DNA of 64,000 nt, taken from contig NC_056538.1 in the NCBI RefSeq assembly GCF_910596095.1, positions 7,434,001 through 7,498,000 of the forward strand, in the 5' to 3' direction. Made by a program: the position numbers and the translations under genes. Of this stretch, positions 1-13,855 are shown piece by piece; position 1 is the first letter of the stretch, and each line of letters begins with the position of its first letter. The notes under the pieces were generated by a model. It made no database searches, was not told where the DNA came from, and saw only the letters and a list, made by a program, of their open reading frames with translations. This DNA is from Thunnus maccoyii (Eukaryota > Chordata > Actinopteri > Scombriformes > Scombridae).

Positions 1-1331
1 TGGATTGTCCTCATGGCGCTTAGATAAACTGATGAAATTGTGAATTGCAGTGAACAACACGGTCCATATATTGAGACATATTTATAGATTCAAACAGGCA
101 GATAAACCATCTCAGTACAGAAGACAGCACTACTCAGATAGCCCACAATTCTTCCATGCGCATTGAACATGCATGAATCCTCCACTGGCTGTGCATGATG
201 CTGTACTAAAGATGTTGTACTGGAATTGTTTTTTTTCTTTCCAAGTATTAAACAACATTGAAATGTCAAATTGAACTCTTAGCTGTATGGCTGTATGCTG
301 ACTTTGACTCCAGTTTCAGCATAGAGCGTGTGGGTGCTTTCAGAAGTGTCAAAAGGCCTGGGCCCTACAATTGAAATAAAGAAAAAAAAAAAACATTTGG
401 AATAAAATAAAGCTGTTGTCATTTTCTTCCTTTGTTCAGGTTTAACAGCTCATCTGTCAGATGTGTTAACATAAGGTGATGTACATCAGCTTGGTATATT
501 AATGTTTGACCTTTGCCCCAGTGGTTTATGTAGAGATGCCACAATGTAAAAATACTCAATGCAAGTCTTGCATTCACACATTTGTATAAGTTAAAGTTCA
601 AGTTACCAGTAAAATGTACTTAAATATCAAAAAAGTTGTCATACAGATTGGCTCCTTTGAAAGGAGGATATATACTAGCCAAACTTAGTTTTTACAAATT
701 TGCAACCCAGGTGTTGACTTTAATAAACTTAATAAATAAATAAATCCATTAATTACAGCTTGTAATAAAATATGCATTATTAAAAAGTGATACCCACCAT
801 TTGAATGTTGCAGCTGGTTGAGTTGGAGCCAATTTCTTAAATACTGTTGGGAAGTTTATTCTATAACAGTGCATCATGTTCGGAAGTTCTTTATGCGTTG
901 TATGAAAAATGTTAATCTGCAAAGTCAACAAGGTGTTAAGTTGCTCTTAAAGTGTAGTGCCTGAGTAAATGTACTCACTTACTCCACCACTGCTGAAATA
1001 ACTTTACCATCACAATAGAAAGCAAAGACCAAAGAAAGAGAAAAAAGCTATTTAAACATTAAACATTATTGGAACATTAGTGCTCTCTGGCCTGACTGGG
1101 ACACTAAATGCATCATTAACAATATTAGTTTCACCTGGACTTTTCCTGCCATGACAAATCAACGTTTCTGCGGTGAAAAAGACTTCTTGTAATGTGTAAT
1201 TAAAGACTAATACTTGAATCCAGTAACCAAAATATAATCTGGCATTCATAAGACACTGACATTGCAGTGTCTGTTTTCCATCCTCGAGGTTTGGTAAGCG
1301 GATGCAGCAGCCATTTACCATAATGACAGTT
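1..1331. other. Gene-free upstream DNA
   Basis: AT-rich sequence with short A and T runs. Short open frames here show no recognisable motif, no family similarity and no convincing splice-site chain. I see no gene, RNA gene or clear repeat. It is the distal 5' flank of itm2c. Confidence 0.6.
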
Positions 1332-1386
1332 TGAACCCTGTTTGATTAAATTGATAACTACTATCAATTTAATCAAACAGGGTTCA
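1332..1386. repeat. Perfect 25-bp inverted repeat (hairpin)
   Basis: Left arm 1332-1356 begins TGAACCCTGTTTG and right arm 1362-1386 is its exact reverse complement, with a 5-base spacer ACTAC. No arm mismatch is visible. It lies about 700 bp upstream of the itm2c start codon. No run of T follows and no transposase is nearby, so its origin (snap-back duplication, tip of a MITE, or structured RNA) is open. Confidence 0.85.
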
Positions 1387-1592
1387 TTAGCAGCATTTAG
1401 CCATTCACCTGTGCTCCAGGCCACCGTGAATCAGGTGTTTTACGCTGCTTCTTATCAATAAAACAAACAATTAACACATTTTATGCATTATTTAATCAAC
1501 ACATTTTATCATAATTTCATTCATACTTATGAAATTGGAGCTGACATGAAAGAAATTCGTGTTTTTTGAATGGAGTTTGTCCACGCTAAACG

Positions 1593-1842
1593 CTACAGTG
1601 GGTGATTTTGTTTTTCCTAGGACGGCGACGGAATGACCCGCCCTACTTTGCCTCTGATTGGCTAGTACTCGTTACCTTCTTCGGTTAGATTGGTTAGATT
1701 TAGACGAGGAGTGAGAGGGGGGTACGAATATCAAGGTCAGAGCCAATCAGAGGCAGAGTGGGGCGGGTCTTATAATTTGGGCTTATTAAATATTCATGAC
1801 TTGACTTCGCCATTCTAGGAAAAAAAAAATCGCCTACCGTAG
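1593..1842. mobile_element. Short non-autonomous inverted-repeat element (MITE-like) with two CCAAT boxes
   Basis: The outer ends match as inverted repeats of about 28 bp: CTACAGTGGGTGATTTT at the left and, reverse-complemented, CTACGGTAGGCGATTTT at the right, both running into TTCCTAG. A second inner inverted pair carries GACCCGCC and CTCTGATTGGCT on each side, giving one inverted CCAAT box near 1658 and one direct box near 1744. There is no coding capacity. The element ends about 220 bp before the itm2c ATG, so it may contribute promoter elements. Assignment to a named family is not possible by eye. Confidence 0.7.
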
Positions 1843-2060
1843 ACAGGACAGAAAGCAGCGGACTGGTCCTTTAAGGGCTGATTTAAAAAAAACAAAACAA
1901 AACAGTACACTTCCGGTGGATAAAGACAAAAACAGATAGAGAAGCAGCCCAGCGGTGAGAAGAGGGCGGCCCGTCGACGAGGTGAGGGGATCCAGTTTTA
2001 GAAAGGTGACCAGCTGTCGTTAACACAGTCGGAGAGCGCAGACAACACACACCGAGCAAC
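1843..2060 (+). promoter_or_regulatory. itm2c: itm2c proximal promoter and 5'UTR
   Basis: GC content and CpG density rise here compared with the flanks. An ETS/GABP-type site ACTTCCGG lies at 1909-1916 and no TATA box is seen close by, which fits a broadly expressed TATA-less promoter. The transcription start cannot be fixed from sequence. The 5'UTR reaches the ATG at 2061 without an evident intron. Confidence 0.55.
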
Positions 2061-5830
<3,770 letters not shown>

Positions 5831-6940
5831 ACAGGACGGTTATCCGTGTCATCCCATCTACCCAAAGGCACATCTCTAGTCACTTCCCCAGCCACTGTAG
5901 CACCCTCCTGTGGATCTGGTCATGTCTGAGTTGCACTTTACTTGTGAATTTGGTTTGATGTCCTTTGTAAAAGAAAAGTTTTGTTGTTTGTTTTTGTTTT
6001 TTAAATATAACTTCCTGTCTGTTTTTCTTTCTTTTTTCTATTTCCCACAGGTAATATTTATCCCCCAGTGTAATGCAATACTAATCTTTTGGTTCTATCA
6101 CAGGATTTTCCATGTAGCAAAGTCCTTAAGCCAATAATGAATTATAATTTCCAGACCTCTCCTCTTTGGGGATTTGTATGATGGTTACTGTTGTTGGGGG
6201 AGATGACTGCCTCCATGTGTTGTCAAGGTGACTGTCCTCTTGTTTTTTTTCTCTTGCTCTGGAGATTACTTTGTGTCAAGTGTTCTAGTAACACAGCCAG
6301 TTGTGCAAAGCATGAAATCCTGCTTTTCTGAGCAAACATTATCCATAGATTTCTATTATTATCTTTTTTCCCCCTCATGATCTCTGTAATGTAAACATGT
6401 AACTGCTGATTACTAGTTGCTTGCTTGCATCTTTATCCTGTTGCCTGCTTGTCGCTTCCTTGCTCTCCTTTCTGCTTAAAAAGCATCACACAGTAGAAGT
6501 TCGAGAAGGTTGCGTTGGTCACTTATGTACCAATGTTTTAGCAATGAAGTAGACATTATCAGGCGTTAGACTGCATCCACTTCTTTTTGTATATTTCATC
6601 ATCATTGAAAGAGGTGAAAACCCATATTTAGTTTTAAGGCTCTCATTTGTTGTCAGCTTTTCTCTTATGTGTTTTGCATACTTCAATGCATTTGTGAATC
6701 ATTTTAAGGTTATGTAATTTTTTTCCCTTGCATGTGTTTATCTATAAGAGAGCACTGTTAGAATGTTTTGTAAAACCACGTTTAAAGCCTTAGTCCAGAG
6801 TCAGAGACTGGACTAACGTCAATACTACTGAAAGGGAGCATATTATATGACATGTTAGTTCAACAAAACCAACTTTGATCTGTATATTTTGTCTGCCGAT
6901 GAAATCTGTCTGTGAATAAAGTAGTGAAAATCACTATGTA
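5831..6940 (+). other. itm2c: itm2c 3'UTR with polyadenylation signal
   Basis: No further coding exon is seen after the TAA at 5828-5830. A canonical AATAAA lies at 6915-6920 and would give a 3'UTR of about 1.1 kb. Several T-rich stretches are present. The exact cleavage site is inferred. Confidence 0.65.
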
Positions 6941-8597
6941 CCTGTTGATGTTTAATTTAGTTAATGAAGACTGTGAGATGTGGTTGATAGCTCCAGAAAG
7001 AAGCTGGTAGGTGGACCTTGAGTTTAACTGTTTTGTCAAACTACTGTTTTCAAGATCAAGAATGAATTCAACTATTTAAAGGTGTCTATTCCTAAAGGCA
7101 TTATCGAATTTGAAAACATCTTTATGTTATTGTTAAATAGTCAACAATATGTATTATAATCCAGCTGGTTATTAAAGGCTCTATTAACCCAAATTACAAA
7201 AACATACAGTATCTTCTCACTTACATCTGGTGGTAGTTTTAGTTTTGCAAAAGTTTTGAGATATCTGTCACAGAGATGAATAGAACTTTATCTGCAATTC
7301 AGAGAATCAAGGACATTAATTCTGGAAAGACGTTGCAGCTGAATTTTTTTGTTGAGAAGTTTCAATGCTGCAAACAAATTAAGTCGCATTCACCTCCATT
7401 GTATTGAAAAATCTCAGAGATGGATATTTCACGCACTCTGACAAATAAAAGCTAAACTTGAGTGAACTTTCAAGGTTCATTCTTGACCTTGAAAACTGTT
7501 TGTGTGACAAAATATCTCAACTCAGAGGTCCACTTACATGCTTTAATGTGATCTCTCAACTATCCTCCTGTGTCTTCACATGACCTGAGTATAGAATGCC
7601 AATTTACACTGATAACAAGTGGTCATAGTTTAAGTTTTCGGTGAATTGACCCTTTCAAATTTCTACAAAAGGTTTTGATTATTTGAAGATGTGAAGTACA
7701 TTTCCATGATTCAAACATGGAATAATTTTGGTAAGCCACAAAAAAAACATGTTGTCATCTTGTGTTAACATAGAGGGAAAATACTGTGCATGTGGTTGCA
7801 GAATAGATTACAAACATGCTTTATACAGTAAACATTCCATTTGTTCAGCAAAAAGAATTATGAGCATGTCAGTTTCTGGGCCACTATAACAAACTAATTA
7901 ACCATGAATGAAAAATATAACTCTGAATTTTCTGACGTGGATTATGGCTTCTATGTTGTAAAATGGGTTTCTGCAAGGTATTGCATAAGTAGCTAACTTG
8001 AACTTGTTTTCTAATGTCATCATCCTTATCTAGCTCTTGCATCACACCGCTTTGCTACAACAAAGCGTGTGAGAGCAGTCATATTATTATCTAAGTTTCC
8101 GCTGTTGATGTTTGATGAGTGATTTGGAGACGAAAAAAGATTAAACAAATATGTACATGTTCTACCATGGCCTCATTTGACAGGGCGATTTGTACTATTA
8201 GGTTAATATAAAGCCACTCAGAGATGATACCTACTATAGACCACTCTGCCACTCCTCAATGGCTAATTGCATTTGCAGTGTTTACTTTTAGATCATTTAA
8301 AATCTGCAGATGAGGTAATCTAGATCCTTACAGTCTGCTGCAGGCTTACACCGACAGCCTTCCATCTGGCAAGGCTTAGGACTCGAGAGCTGCTCGCTCT
8401 GCAATTGAAGTGCTCACAAATAAGACAAAAACCTTAGTAACATCAAATGATTTATAACATATAAGAATAAAGTCAAACAGTGCACATTATGTTAAGCAAG
8501 CTACAGTGAGAGGAGGAAGGTGCTCATGTAATGATTCTCACCTCAAATCTTTGGTGTTGTTTCTTTCTCAAATGCACAAAAGTCATCTTGGAGGTTT
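6941..8597. other. Gene-free spacer between itm2c and the receptor array
   Basis: No exon with splice sites and no family-like reading frame is visible. It contains the inverted-repeat element at 7011-7533 and otherwise AT-rich single-copy-looking DNA. Confidence 0.6.
7011..7533. mobile_element. Inverted-repeat MITE-like element
   Basis: Left arm 7011-7076 begins GTGGACCTTGAG and carries TCAAGATCAAGAATGAA. The reverse complement of right arm 7476-7533 begins GTGGACCTCTGAG and carries TCAAGGTCAAGAATGAA. The two arms are about 60 bp each with moderate divergence. The interior is non-coding. A related piece with AGTGGACCTTGTG and CCAAGGTCAATAATGAAC lies at about 48917-48985, so the family is dispersed. 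Confidence 0.6.
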
Positions 8598-8705
8598 AAC
8601 ATCAGAAGATCAATACCACTCTCATATCTGTCTGTTAAATATGAAGCTACAGTGAGGAGACAGGTAGCTTTGCTTAGGACAAAGACTGGAAGCAGGGAGA
8701 AACAC
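8598..8705 (-). repeat. Dispersed teleost repeat, inverted copy at the left border of the array
   Basis: It contains ACCACTCTCATATCTGTC, AAATATGAAGCTACAG and CAAAGACTGGAAGCAGGG. This is the reverse complement of the block that occurs in direct orientation at 8862-9068 and again at 9230-9450. It lies just outside unit 1. Confidence 0.65.
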
Positions 8706-8861
8706 TGGATTTGTCCGAAGGTTTTAAAAAAAATCTGCCATATGTTATATCTTATTTGTTTCATCTGTCCGAAAAACAAAGTGTCAAAACCTCAAGTAGT
8801 GGTTTTACAAGTTGTCGTGTTATGTGCTGTTATGTATTTCTTGGTCGTGTGCAGTGACTTT

Positions 8862-9068
8862 CTGGAGTCTTGTTGGAGGTGCTGGTAGGTGGATTTTTTT
8901 ACCTTTAGACAGAGCCAGGCTAGCTGTTTCTCTCTGTTTCCAATGTTTGTGCTGACAAAGCGGTAACTTCATATTTAACATACAGACATGAAAGTGGCAA
9001 AATTCTTGGCAAGAAAGTAAATAAGTGTATATCTTAAAATGTTGAACAATTTCTTTAAAAAAGAGCCA
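8862..9068 (+). repeat. Dispersed teleost repeat, first direct copy of unit 1
   Basis: It carries AGAGCCAGGCTAGCTGTTTC and ACATGAAAGTGGCAAAATTC. The same block is present at the same place in every unit, and a second copy (CTAAGCTAAGCTAACCAGCT, TTTCCCAAAATGTCAAAC) follows at 9230-9450. An inverted third copy lies behind each gene (11020-11180 in unit 1). I recognise it as a common teleost interspersed repeat; its class is not resolved. Confidence 0.65.
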
Positions 9069-9497
9069 TCACAAGAATTTAACCAGCTATCTTCAATTAC
9101 AGTTTATTGAAAATTTGAATTGAATTGAATTATTAAATAAAATAATGCTTCAAAGTTCCAGACACTAGCTTTGTAGACTCTTGTTGTCATAATGATAAAA
9201 CATTAAGTCATCATGTTATGGGAATAGTTAATTAGCGAGCTTTAGAAGTACTGGTACACAAATTTTGTTACCTTTGGACAGAACCACACTAGCTGTTTCC
9301 CCTACTTTCAGTCTTTGTGCTAAGCTAAGCTAACCAGCTGCTTGCTCCAACTATAGATTTATCCTACAGACATGAGCATGTTATCAATCTTCTCATCTAA
9401 CTCTCACTAAGAAAGCAAGCATATTTCCCAAAATGTCAAACAATTCATATAAAGATTCATAAGATTGATATGGATACTTTGGGAAATTTATGCCATC

Positions 9498-9866
9498 TCA
9501 TGAAAATAGATTGTCCCATGTCTGCTGTTCTCTTGCAAGATCCACATCCTCTTTTTTCTTCCAGAAGGCATCCAAAGAAAAGTAGTACAACAGCGGATCC
9601 AGACAGCAGTTCACAGAAGCAAGACATACCAAAGGCGTAATCTTATCTCTCTTAATTGTAAGCACACCAACCGACACAGGCAAGAAACATATGGTGAACA
9701 TCACCAAGTTCATGGCAAAAATCAGCATGACATTCACCTTGTTGTTGACCTTTGCAGAGTCATTGAGACGTCTGTGTAGACTGCAAGACACCAAAACAGT
9801 GGACACAAGGTTGACTGTCAGCAGGGTGACCACTAGCACAAGATGAAAGTATGACAGTGCTGATCC

Positions 9867-9899
<33 letters not shown>

Positions 9900-10406
9900 A
9901 TGCTGTCCACGAAATTCAAAACAGGTAGATTCACTGGAGTTGTTCAAGTTTTTTGCAAGGACCAGTCCCTCTGGTATGTTCACCACGAGCACAAACAGCC
10001 ATACGAGTGCAACAGATTTCCAGGCGTTGGAAGCAGTTCGCAGATGGCGTGACCTCAGAGGATAAACCACAGCCAGCAGCCGATCCACGCTGATGAGGGT
10101 GATGAAGATGGAGCTCGAGCGGATGTTGTTGCGAAAGAGCATCGTGATACAGTTGCATGCCTTTGAGCTCAGAGGCCAGGTTCCTGTGGTGTAAAAGTAG
10201 ACCTTCATGGGCAAGGAGATGACCAGCAGCAGGTCTGAGATCGCCAGGTTGACCATGAAGATGGCATTGGAGGATTTGAGGCTGTGGCGGCGAAGCAGAA
10301 TCCACAGTGACACAGCATTGAGAGGCAAACCCAGCACCATAACAGATCCAAACACCACAGCATAAGCCTGATTTGGCTCAGGTCTATACTCCTCACTGTT
10401 GTTCAT
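9498..10406 (-). CDS. P2Y-like class A GPCR (GPR55/LPAR-type), copy A, 302 aa
   Basis: Single-exon coding sequence with seven hydrophobic helices (TM1 about 15-38, TM2 48-68, TM3 85-113, TM4 129-147, TM5 184-208, TM6 226-250, TM7 256-277). Class A landmarks: N30 (1.50), D58 (2.50), C84 (3.25) paired with C162 in loop 2, DRL at 108-110 in place of DRY, CFLP at 240-243, DPLLY at 270-274. CFLP and DPxxY point to the purinergic/lysophospholipid branch. The TM5 proline is missing. N2, N155 and N156 are sequons. Ten consecutive Gln follow RGQH in loop 2, coded by a CAG tract. The tail ends REQQTWDNLFS, eight residues longer than all other copies. Upstream of the ATG the minus strand reads TTTTTCTCATCAG then GTAGAC, a good splice acceptor, so a 5'UTR intron is likely. 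GPR55 identity rests on position beside itm2c and is tentative; ligand unknown. Confidence 0.88.
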
Positions 10407-11473
10407 GTCTACCTGATGAGAAAAACAATGTTTGTGTGTGCTTTATTGAACACTGCAGCCAAACACGACACATTAGTTCCTCCCTCTGCTCTTGTTCTGG
10501 GTGAAGTAGGCTGGTGAGAAATGTAACAGGAAAGCTGTGCGACTCAACTCAGGAACTGTGATCATAATCATGATTATTGATGATGACTGTCATTATTTTG
10601 ATGACAATTTTAAAGGTCACATGATCTGAAATGTCTTACGCACATAGACCCCTCTTATCAGGGTGTGGGTTAACCATCACAGCTCACATAGAGGAAACTG
10701 CATCTGTGTCTCCATTTTAATGTAATACTGAAGATAATCAAGATACTTGATCTCAGTATATTGAAGAGTTTTTTTATTGTCGGAGGTGGACCGAATCTAT
10801 ATTTAGTATTTAAATCTATATTTAATTGATACTTAATACAATTAATATTTACAATGCTTGTCTCAACAAAAAATAATGTAAGATTTACAGAAGAGACACA
10901 CAAGAAAGTTCTCCTCAAATATACTGTATGTAATAAAACTTTAAAGTAGCAGTCAAATTTCCTTATTTCTGTATTTAAGATGAAAAAATCAACCCATGTT
11001 TTCTATTCATTTTAAAGGAATAGTTCTATAAATATGCTTATTCACTTCCTTGCAGAGACATCACTGACTCTAAATATGAAGCTAGAGTCAGTCGTCAGTT
11101 AGTTTAGTTCAGAGCAACCAGCCAGGCTCTGTCTGAAGCTACCAGCACATCTAAAGCTCACTTTAGGCTTTCCTCAGCGTTACTTTTGCTGAGAAAAGCT
11201 TAGGGCTGAAACGCGTGCATCATTAAAGAAGTGATGTAGACTTATCTGTGAGTGTTGACGACTCCTTTTGTTATTTTTGTGGTGGGCATCCATTACTCTG
11301 TAAAGACTGTGAGTTGAGTACGCCAGTTCTGTTGTTTAAGTGTAAAGACAAAACAGCACAATCTTGTCTCCAAGAAATTACCTCCATATACTATTAATTT
11401 GTTTTGCCAATAATATTTTGAAGAGAAGCATTAATTGCTGCCTGGATTATGTTTATTTGCAATGTTTTTTCAG

Positions 11474-13070
11474 AAGGGGGGAACAGGGTAACATGAGCCA
11501 ATGTTTACATTTGATGATTTTACTGTAAAATAAAAGTGTGTTTGTTTCAAATAACAGTAACTATATATACCTCAGGTTGTTGTGTACCCATGGAAATTAA
11601 AACAATTTATCTAATTATTATGGTTTTAGAACAATGACTCATCAAAAAAGTTAGTGCTATGGCATAACTTACACCAAGGTAGGGGTAAAATGAGCATGGG
11701 AATGAGGTAAATTGAGCACTCTAGCAGTGAATAGTGCTACCATTAAATACTGACATAAAAATGACACAAAATCAAACACTTTTGAGATAATTTGGAACTT
11801 TATTAATGCCATCAATTTAACAAAGGCAAAAACACATATTTTTAAATAAATTATATGTTTGTATCCTGTTGTTCAACATGTTACCTCAACATTTTCCGTA
11901 AAGATTATACTGTGATCTTTGTGTGTTAGATACAGAAAGAATGTGTGTGTAAATGTACAGACAGGTGACAAATTAAAGGAAAAACTGGTCCAGGTCTGAA
12001 TGCTTGACCCCTACAGTGAGGGGATCTGGTGACTCTGTTATGCTTTGGGGGGCATTTTGCTGGCATGGTTTGGGTCCATTTGTCCACTTAGAGGGAAGGA
12101 TCACTGCTGATCAATACAAAGTTGTTGTGAGTGATCACCTTTATCCTAAGATGAAACATTTCTATCCTGATGGGAGTGGTCTCTTCCAGGATGACAATGC
12201 CCCCATCCATAGGGGCACGAGAGGTCACTGAATGGTTTGATGGGTATGAAAATGATGCGAATCATATGCTATGGCCCTCACAGTCACCAGATCTCAACCA
12301 ATTGAAAACTATGGGAGATTTTGGACTGAGGTGTTAGACAGCGCTCTCCACCACCATCATCAAAACGAGGGAATATCTTTTTGAAGATTGATGTTCATCC
12401 CTCCAGAAGAGTTCAGAGATTTGTAGAATCAATGCTAAGGTGTATTGAAGCTGTTCTGGCAGCACATGGTGGCCCAACACCTTACTAAAACACTTTATGT
12501 TGGCTTTTCTTTTAATTTGTCACCCGTCTGTATGTAGAGCATGTTTGTGTGTGGCTTAAACTTAACATTAGTCAACAATTAGGTATTTATTCATCAACAT
12601 TGTAATACTTGTAACAGTGATCAAACATTAACATGAACATTATCTCTAGTCTCTAGAATATCAGAAAATAATTTGGGGGGTAAATTAAGCTTGGACTCAA
12701 CTTGCCCCAACATCTCTGGCACGTTTTACCCCACAAAACTGTTTCACACAGTGGCTCAGATCCACAATTACGCTAAGTTTATGACATTGTTTGGTAGCTT
12801 ACACTGCCTTAAATTAACATGTAACAATGTCCAAAACTTATCTATTGCAATTAAGATACAAGACTGATAACTTTAGCAACATGATGAATTCACTTGGCAT
12901 GAAAAAAAACATTTTTTTTGTTCTGTTTTGCTGACGACTCTCTCCATGTGCTTGAGTCCAAGATGGATTGAGTAATGTGAACTATACTTTCTTAATTTGT
13001 TGTCACATGATTACTTTTGTTTATGGTTACCTAGATAAATGGGGTGGCTCATTTTACCCCGTTCTCCCTT
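11474..13070. mobile_element. TIR transposon (TA target), unit 1, with nested Tc1 derivative
   Basis: The left end reads AAGGGGGGAACAGGGTAACATGAGCCA-like and the right end, reverse-complemented, AAGGGAGAACGGGGTAAAATGAGCCA-like: inverted repeats of about 26 bp. In units 5 and 7 the left end directly follows TA, and TA follows the right end, which fits a TA duplication (Tc1/mariner type). Without the 573-bp insert the element is about 1.0 kb. No transposase of its own is readable, so it is non-autonomous. Internal motifs such as GGGGTAAAATGAGC (near 11685) and AGGTAAATTGAGC (near 11707) echo the ends. Confidence 0.75.
11958..12530 (+). mobile_element. Deleted Tc1-type transposon, copy 1
   Basis: Bounded by TA on both sides (11956-11957, 12531-12532). 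The left TIR begins CAGACAGGTGACAAATTAAA and the right TIR ends TTTAATTTGTCACCCGTCTG. Inside is only the C-terminal part of a DD34E transposase: VMLWGAFCWHG, then FQDDNAPIH with the second catalytic Asp, then further on SPDLNP around the Glu region. The DNA-binding domain and the first Asp are absent and the frame shifts after DNAPIH. It is immobile without help. It shares with copy 5 the loss of one base in the segment before the Glu region. Confidence 0.85.
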
Positions 13071-13855
13071 AAGTGGATTTTGTATCAAACAAGTGGATAT
13101 TGTAGTCAAAAAAACTAATATGTTGTCAATGAACATGTTCAGTGTCGACATTCTGCGACTTGGTAAATGTGTCAAAACTTCAAATTGTGGTTTTACAAGT
13201 TGTCGTGTTATGTGCTGTTATGTATTTCTTGGTTGTGTGCAGTGACTTTCTGGAGTCTTGTTGGAGGTGCTGGTAGGTGGATTTCTTTTACCTTTGGACA
13301 GAGCCAGGCTAGCTGTTTCCCTCTGTTTCCAGGTTTTGTACTTAGATAAGCGGTAACTTCATATTTAGCATATAGACATGAAAGTGGCAAAATTCTTGGC
13401 AAGAAAGTAAATAAGTGTATATCTTCAATGTTGAACAATTTCTTAAAAAAAGAGCCATCACAAGAATTTAATCCGCTACCTTCAATTACAGTTTATTGAA
13501 AAAAAGGAATAAAATAATGCTTCAAAGTTCTAGGCACAAGTCATCATGTTATGGGAATAGTTAATTAGTGAACTTTAGAAGTACTGGTACACAAATTTTG
13601 TTACCTTTGGACAGAACCAGACTAGCTGTTTCCCCCTACTTTCAGTCTTTGTGCTAAGCTAAGCTAAGCAGCTGCTTGCTCCAACTATAGATTTATCCTA
13701 CAGACATGAGCATGTTATCAATCTTCTCATCTAACTCCCACTAAGAAAGCAAGCATATTTCCCAAAATGTCAAACAATTCATATAAAGATTCATAAGATT
13801 GATATGGATCCATTGGGAAATTTATGCCATCTCATGAAAATAGATTGTCCCTTGT

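Noticed and set aside
9931-10305. A 124-aa frame overlapping every receptor gene in another phase
   Set aside because: It has the same length in all copies but is a shadow of the strongly conserved receptor frame, with low-complexity His/Leu composition and no recognisable domain.
10670-10918. An 82-aa open frame on the minus strand, present in six units (also 15257, 19611, 21597, 28688, 31783)
   Set aside because: It is kept open only because the units are recent copies. Amino acid changes are spread evenly, there is no family motif, and it lies in a 5' flank that is partly deleted in other units.
12004-12231. Apparent separate transposase gene
   Set aside because: Only the C-terminal fragment of a Tc1 transposase, shifted in frame and without its DNA-binding part. 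Reported as a deleted element, not a gene.
13039-13245. Short frames (60-76 aa) in the receptor 3' flanks
   Set aside because: They fall inside the dispersed repeat and the TIR element end; no coding signal.
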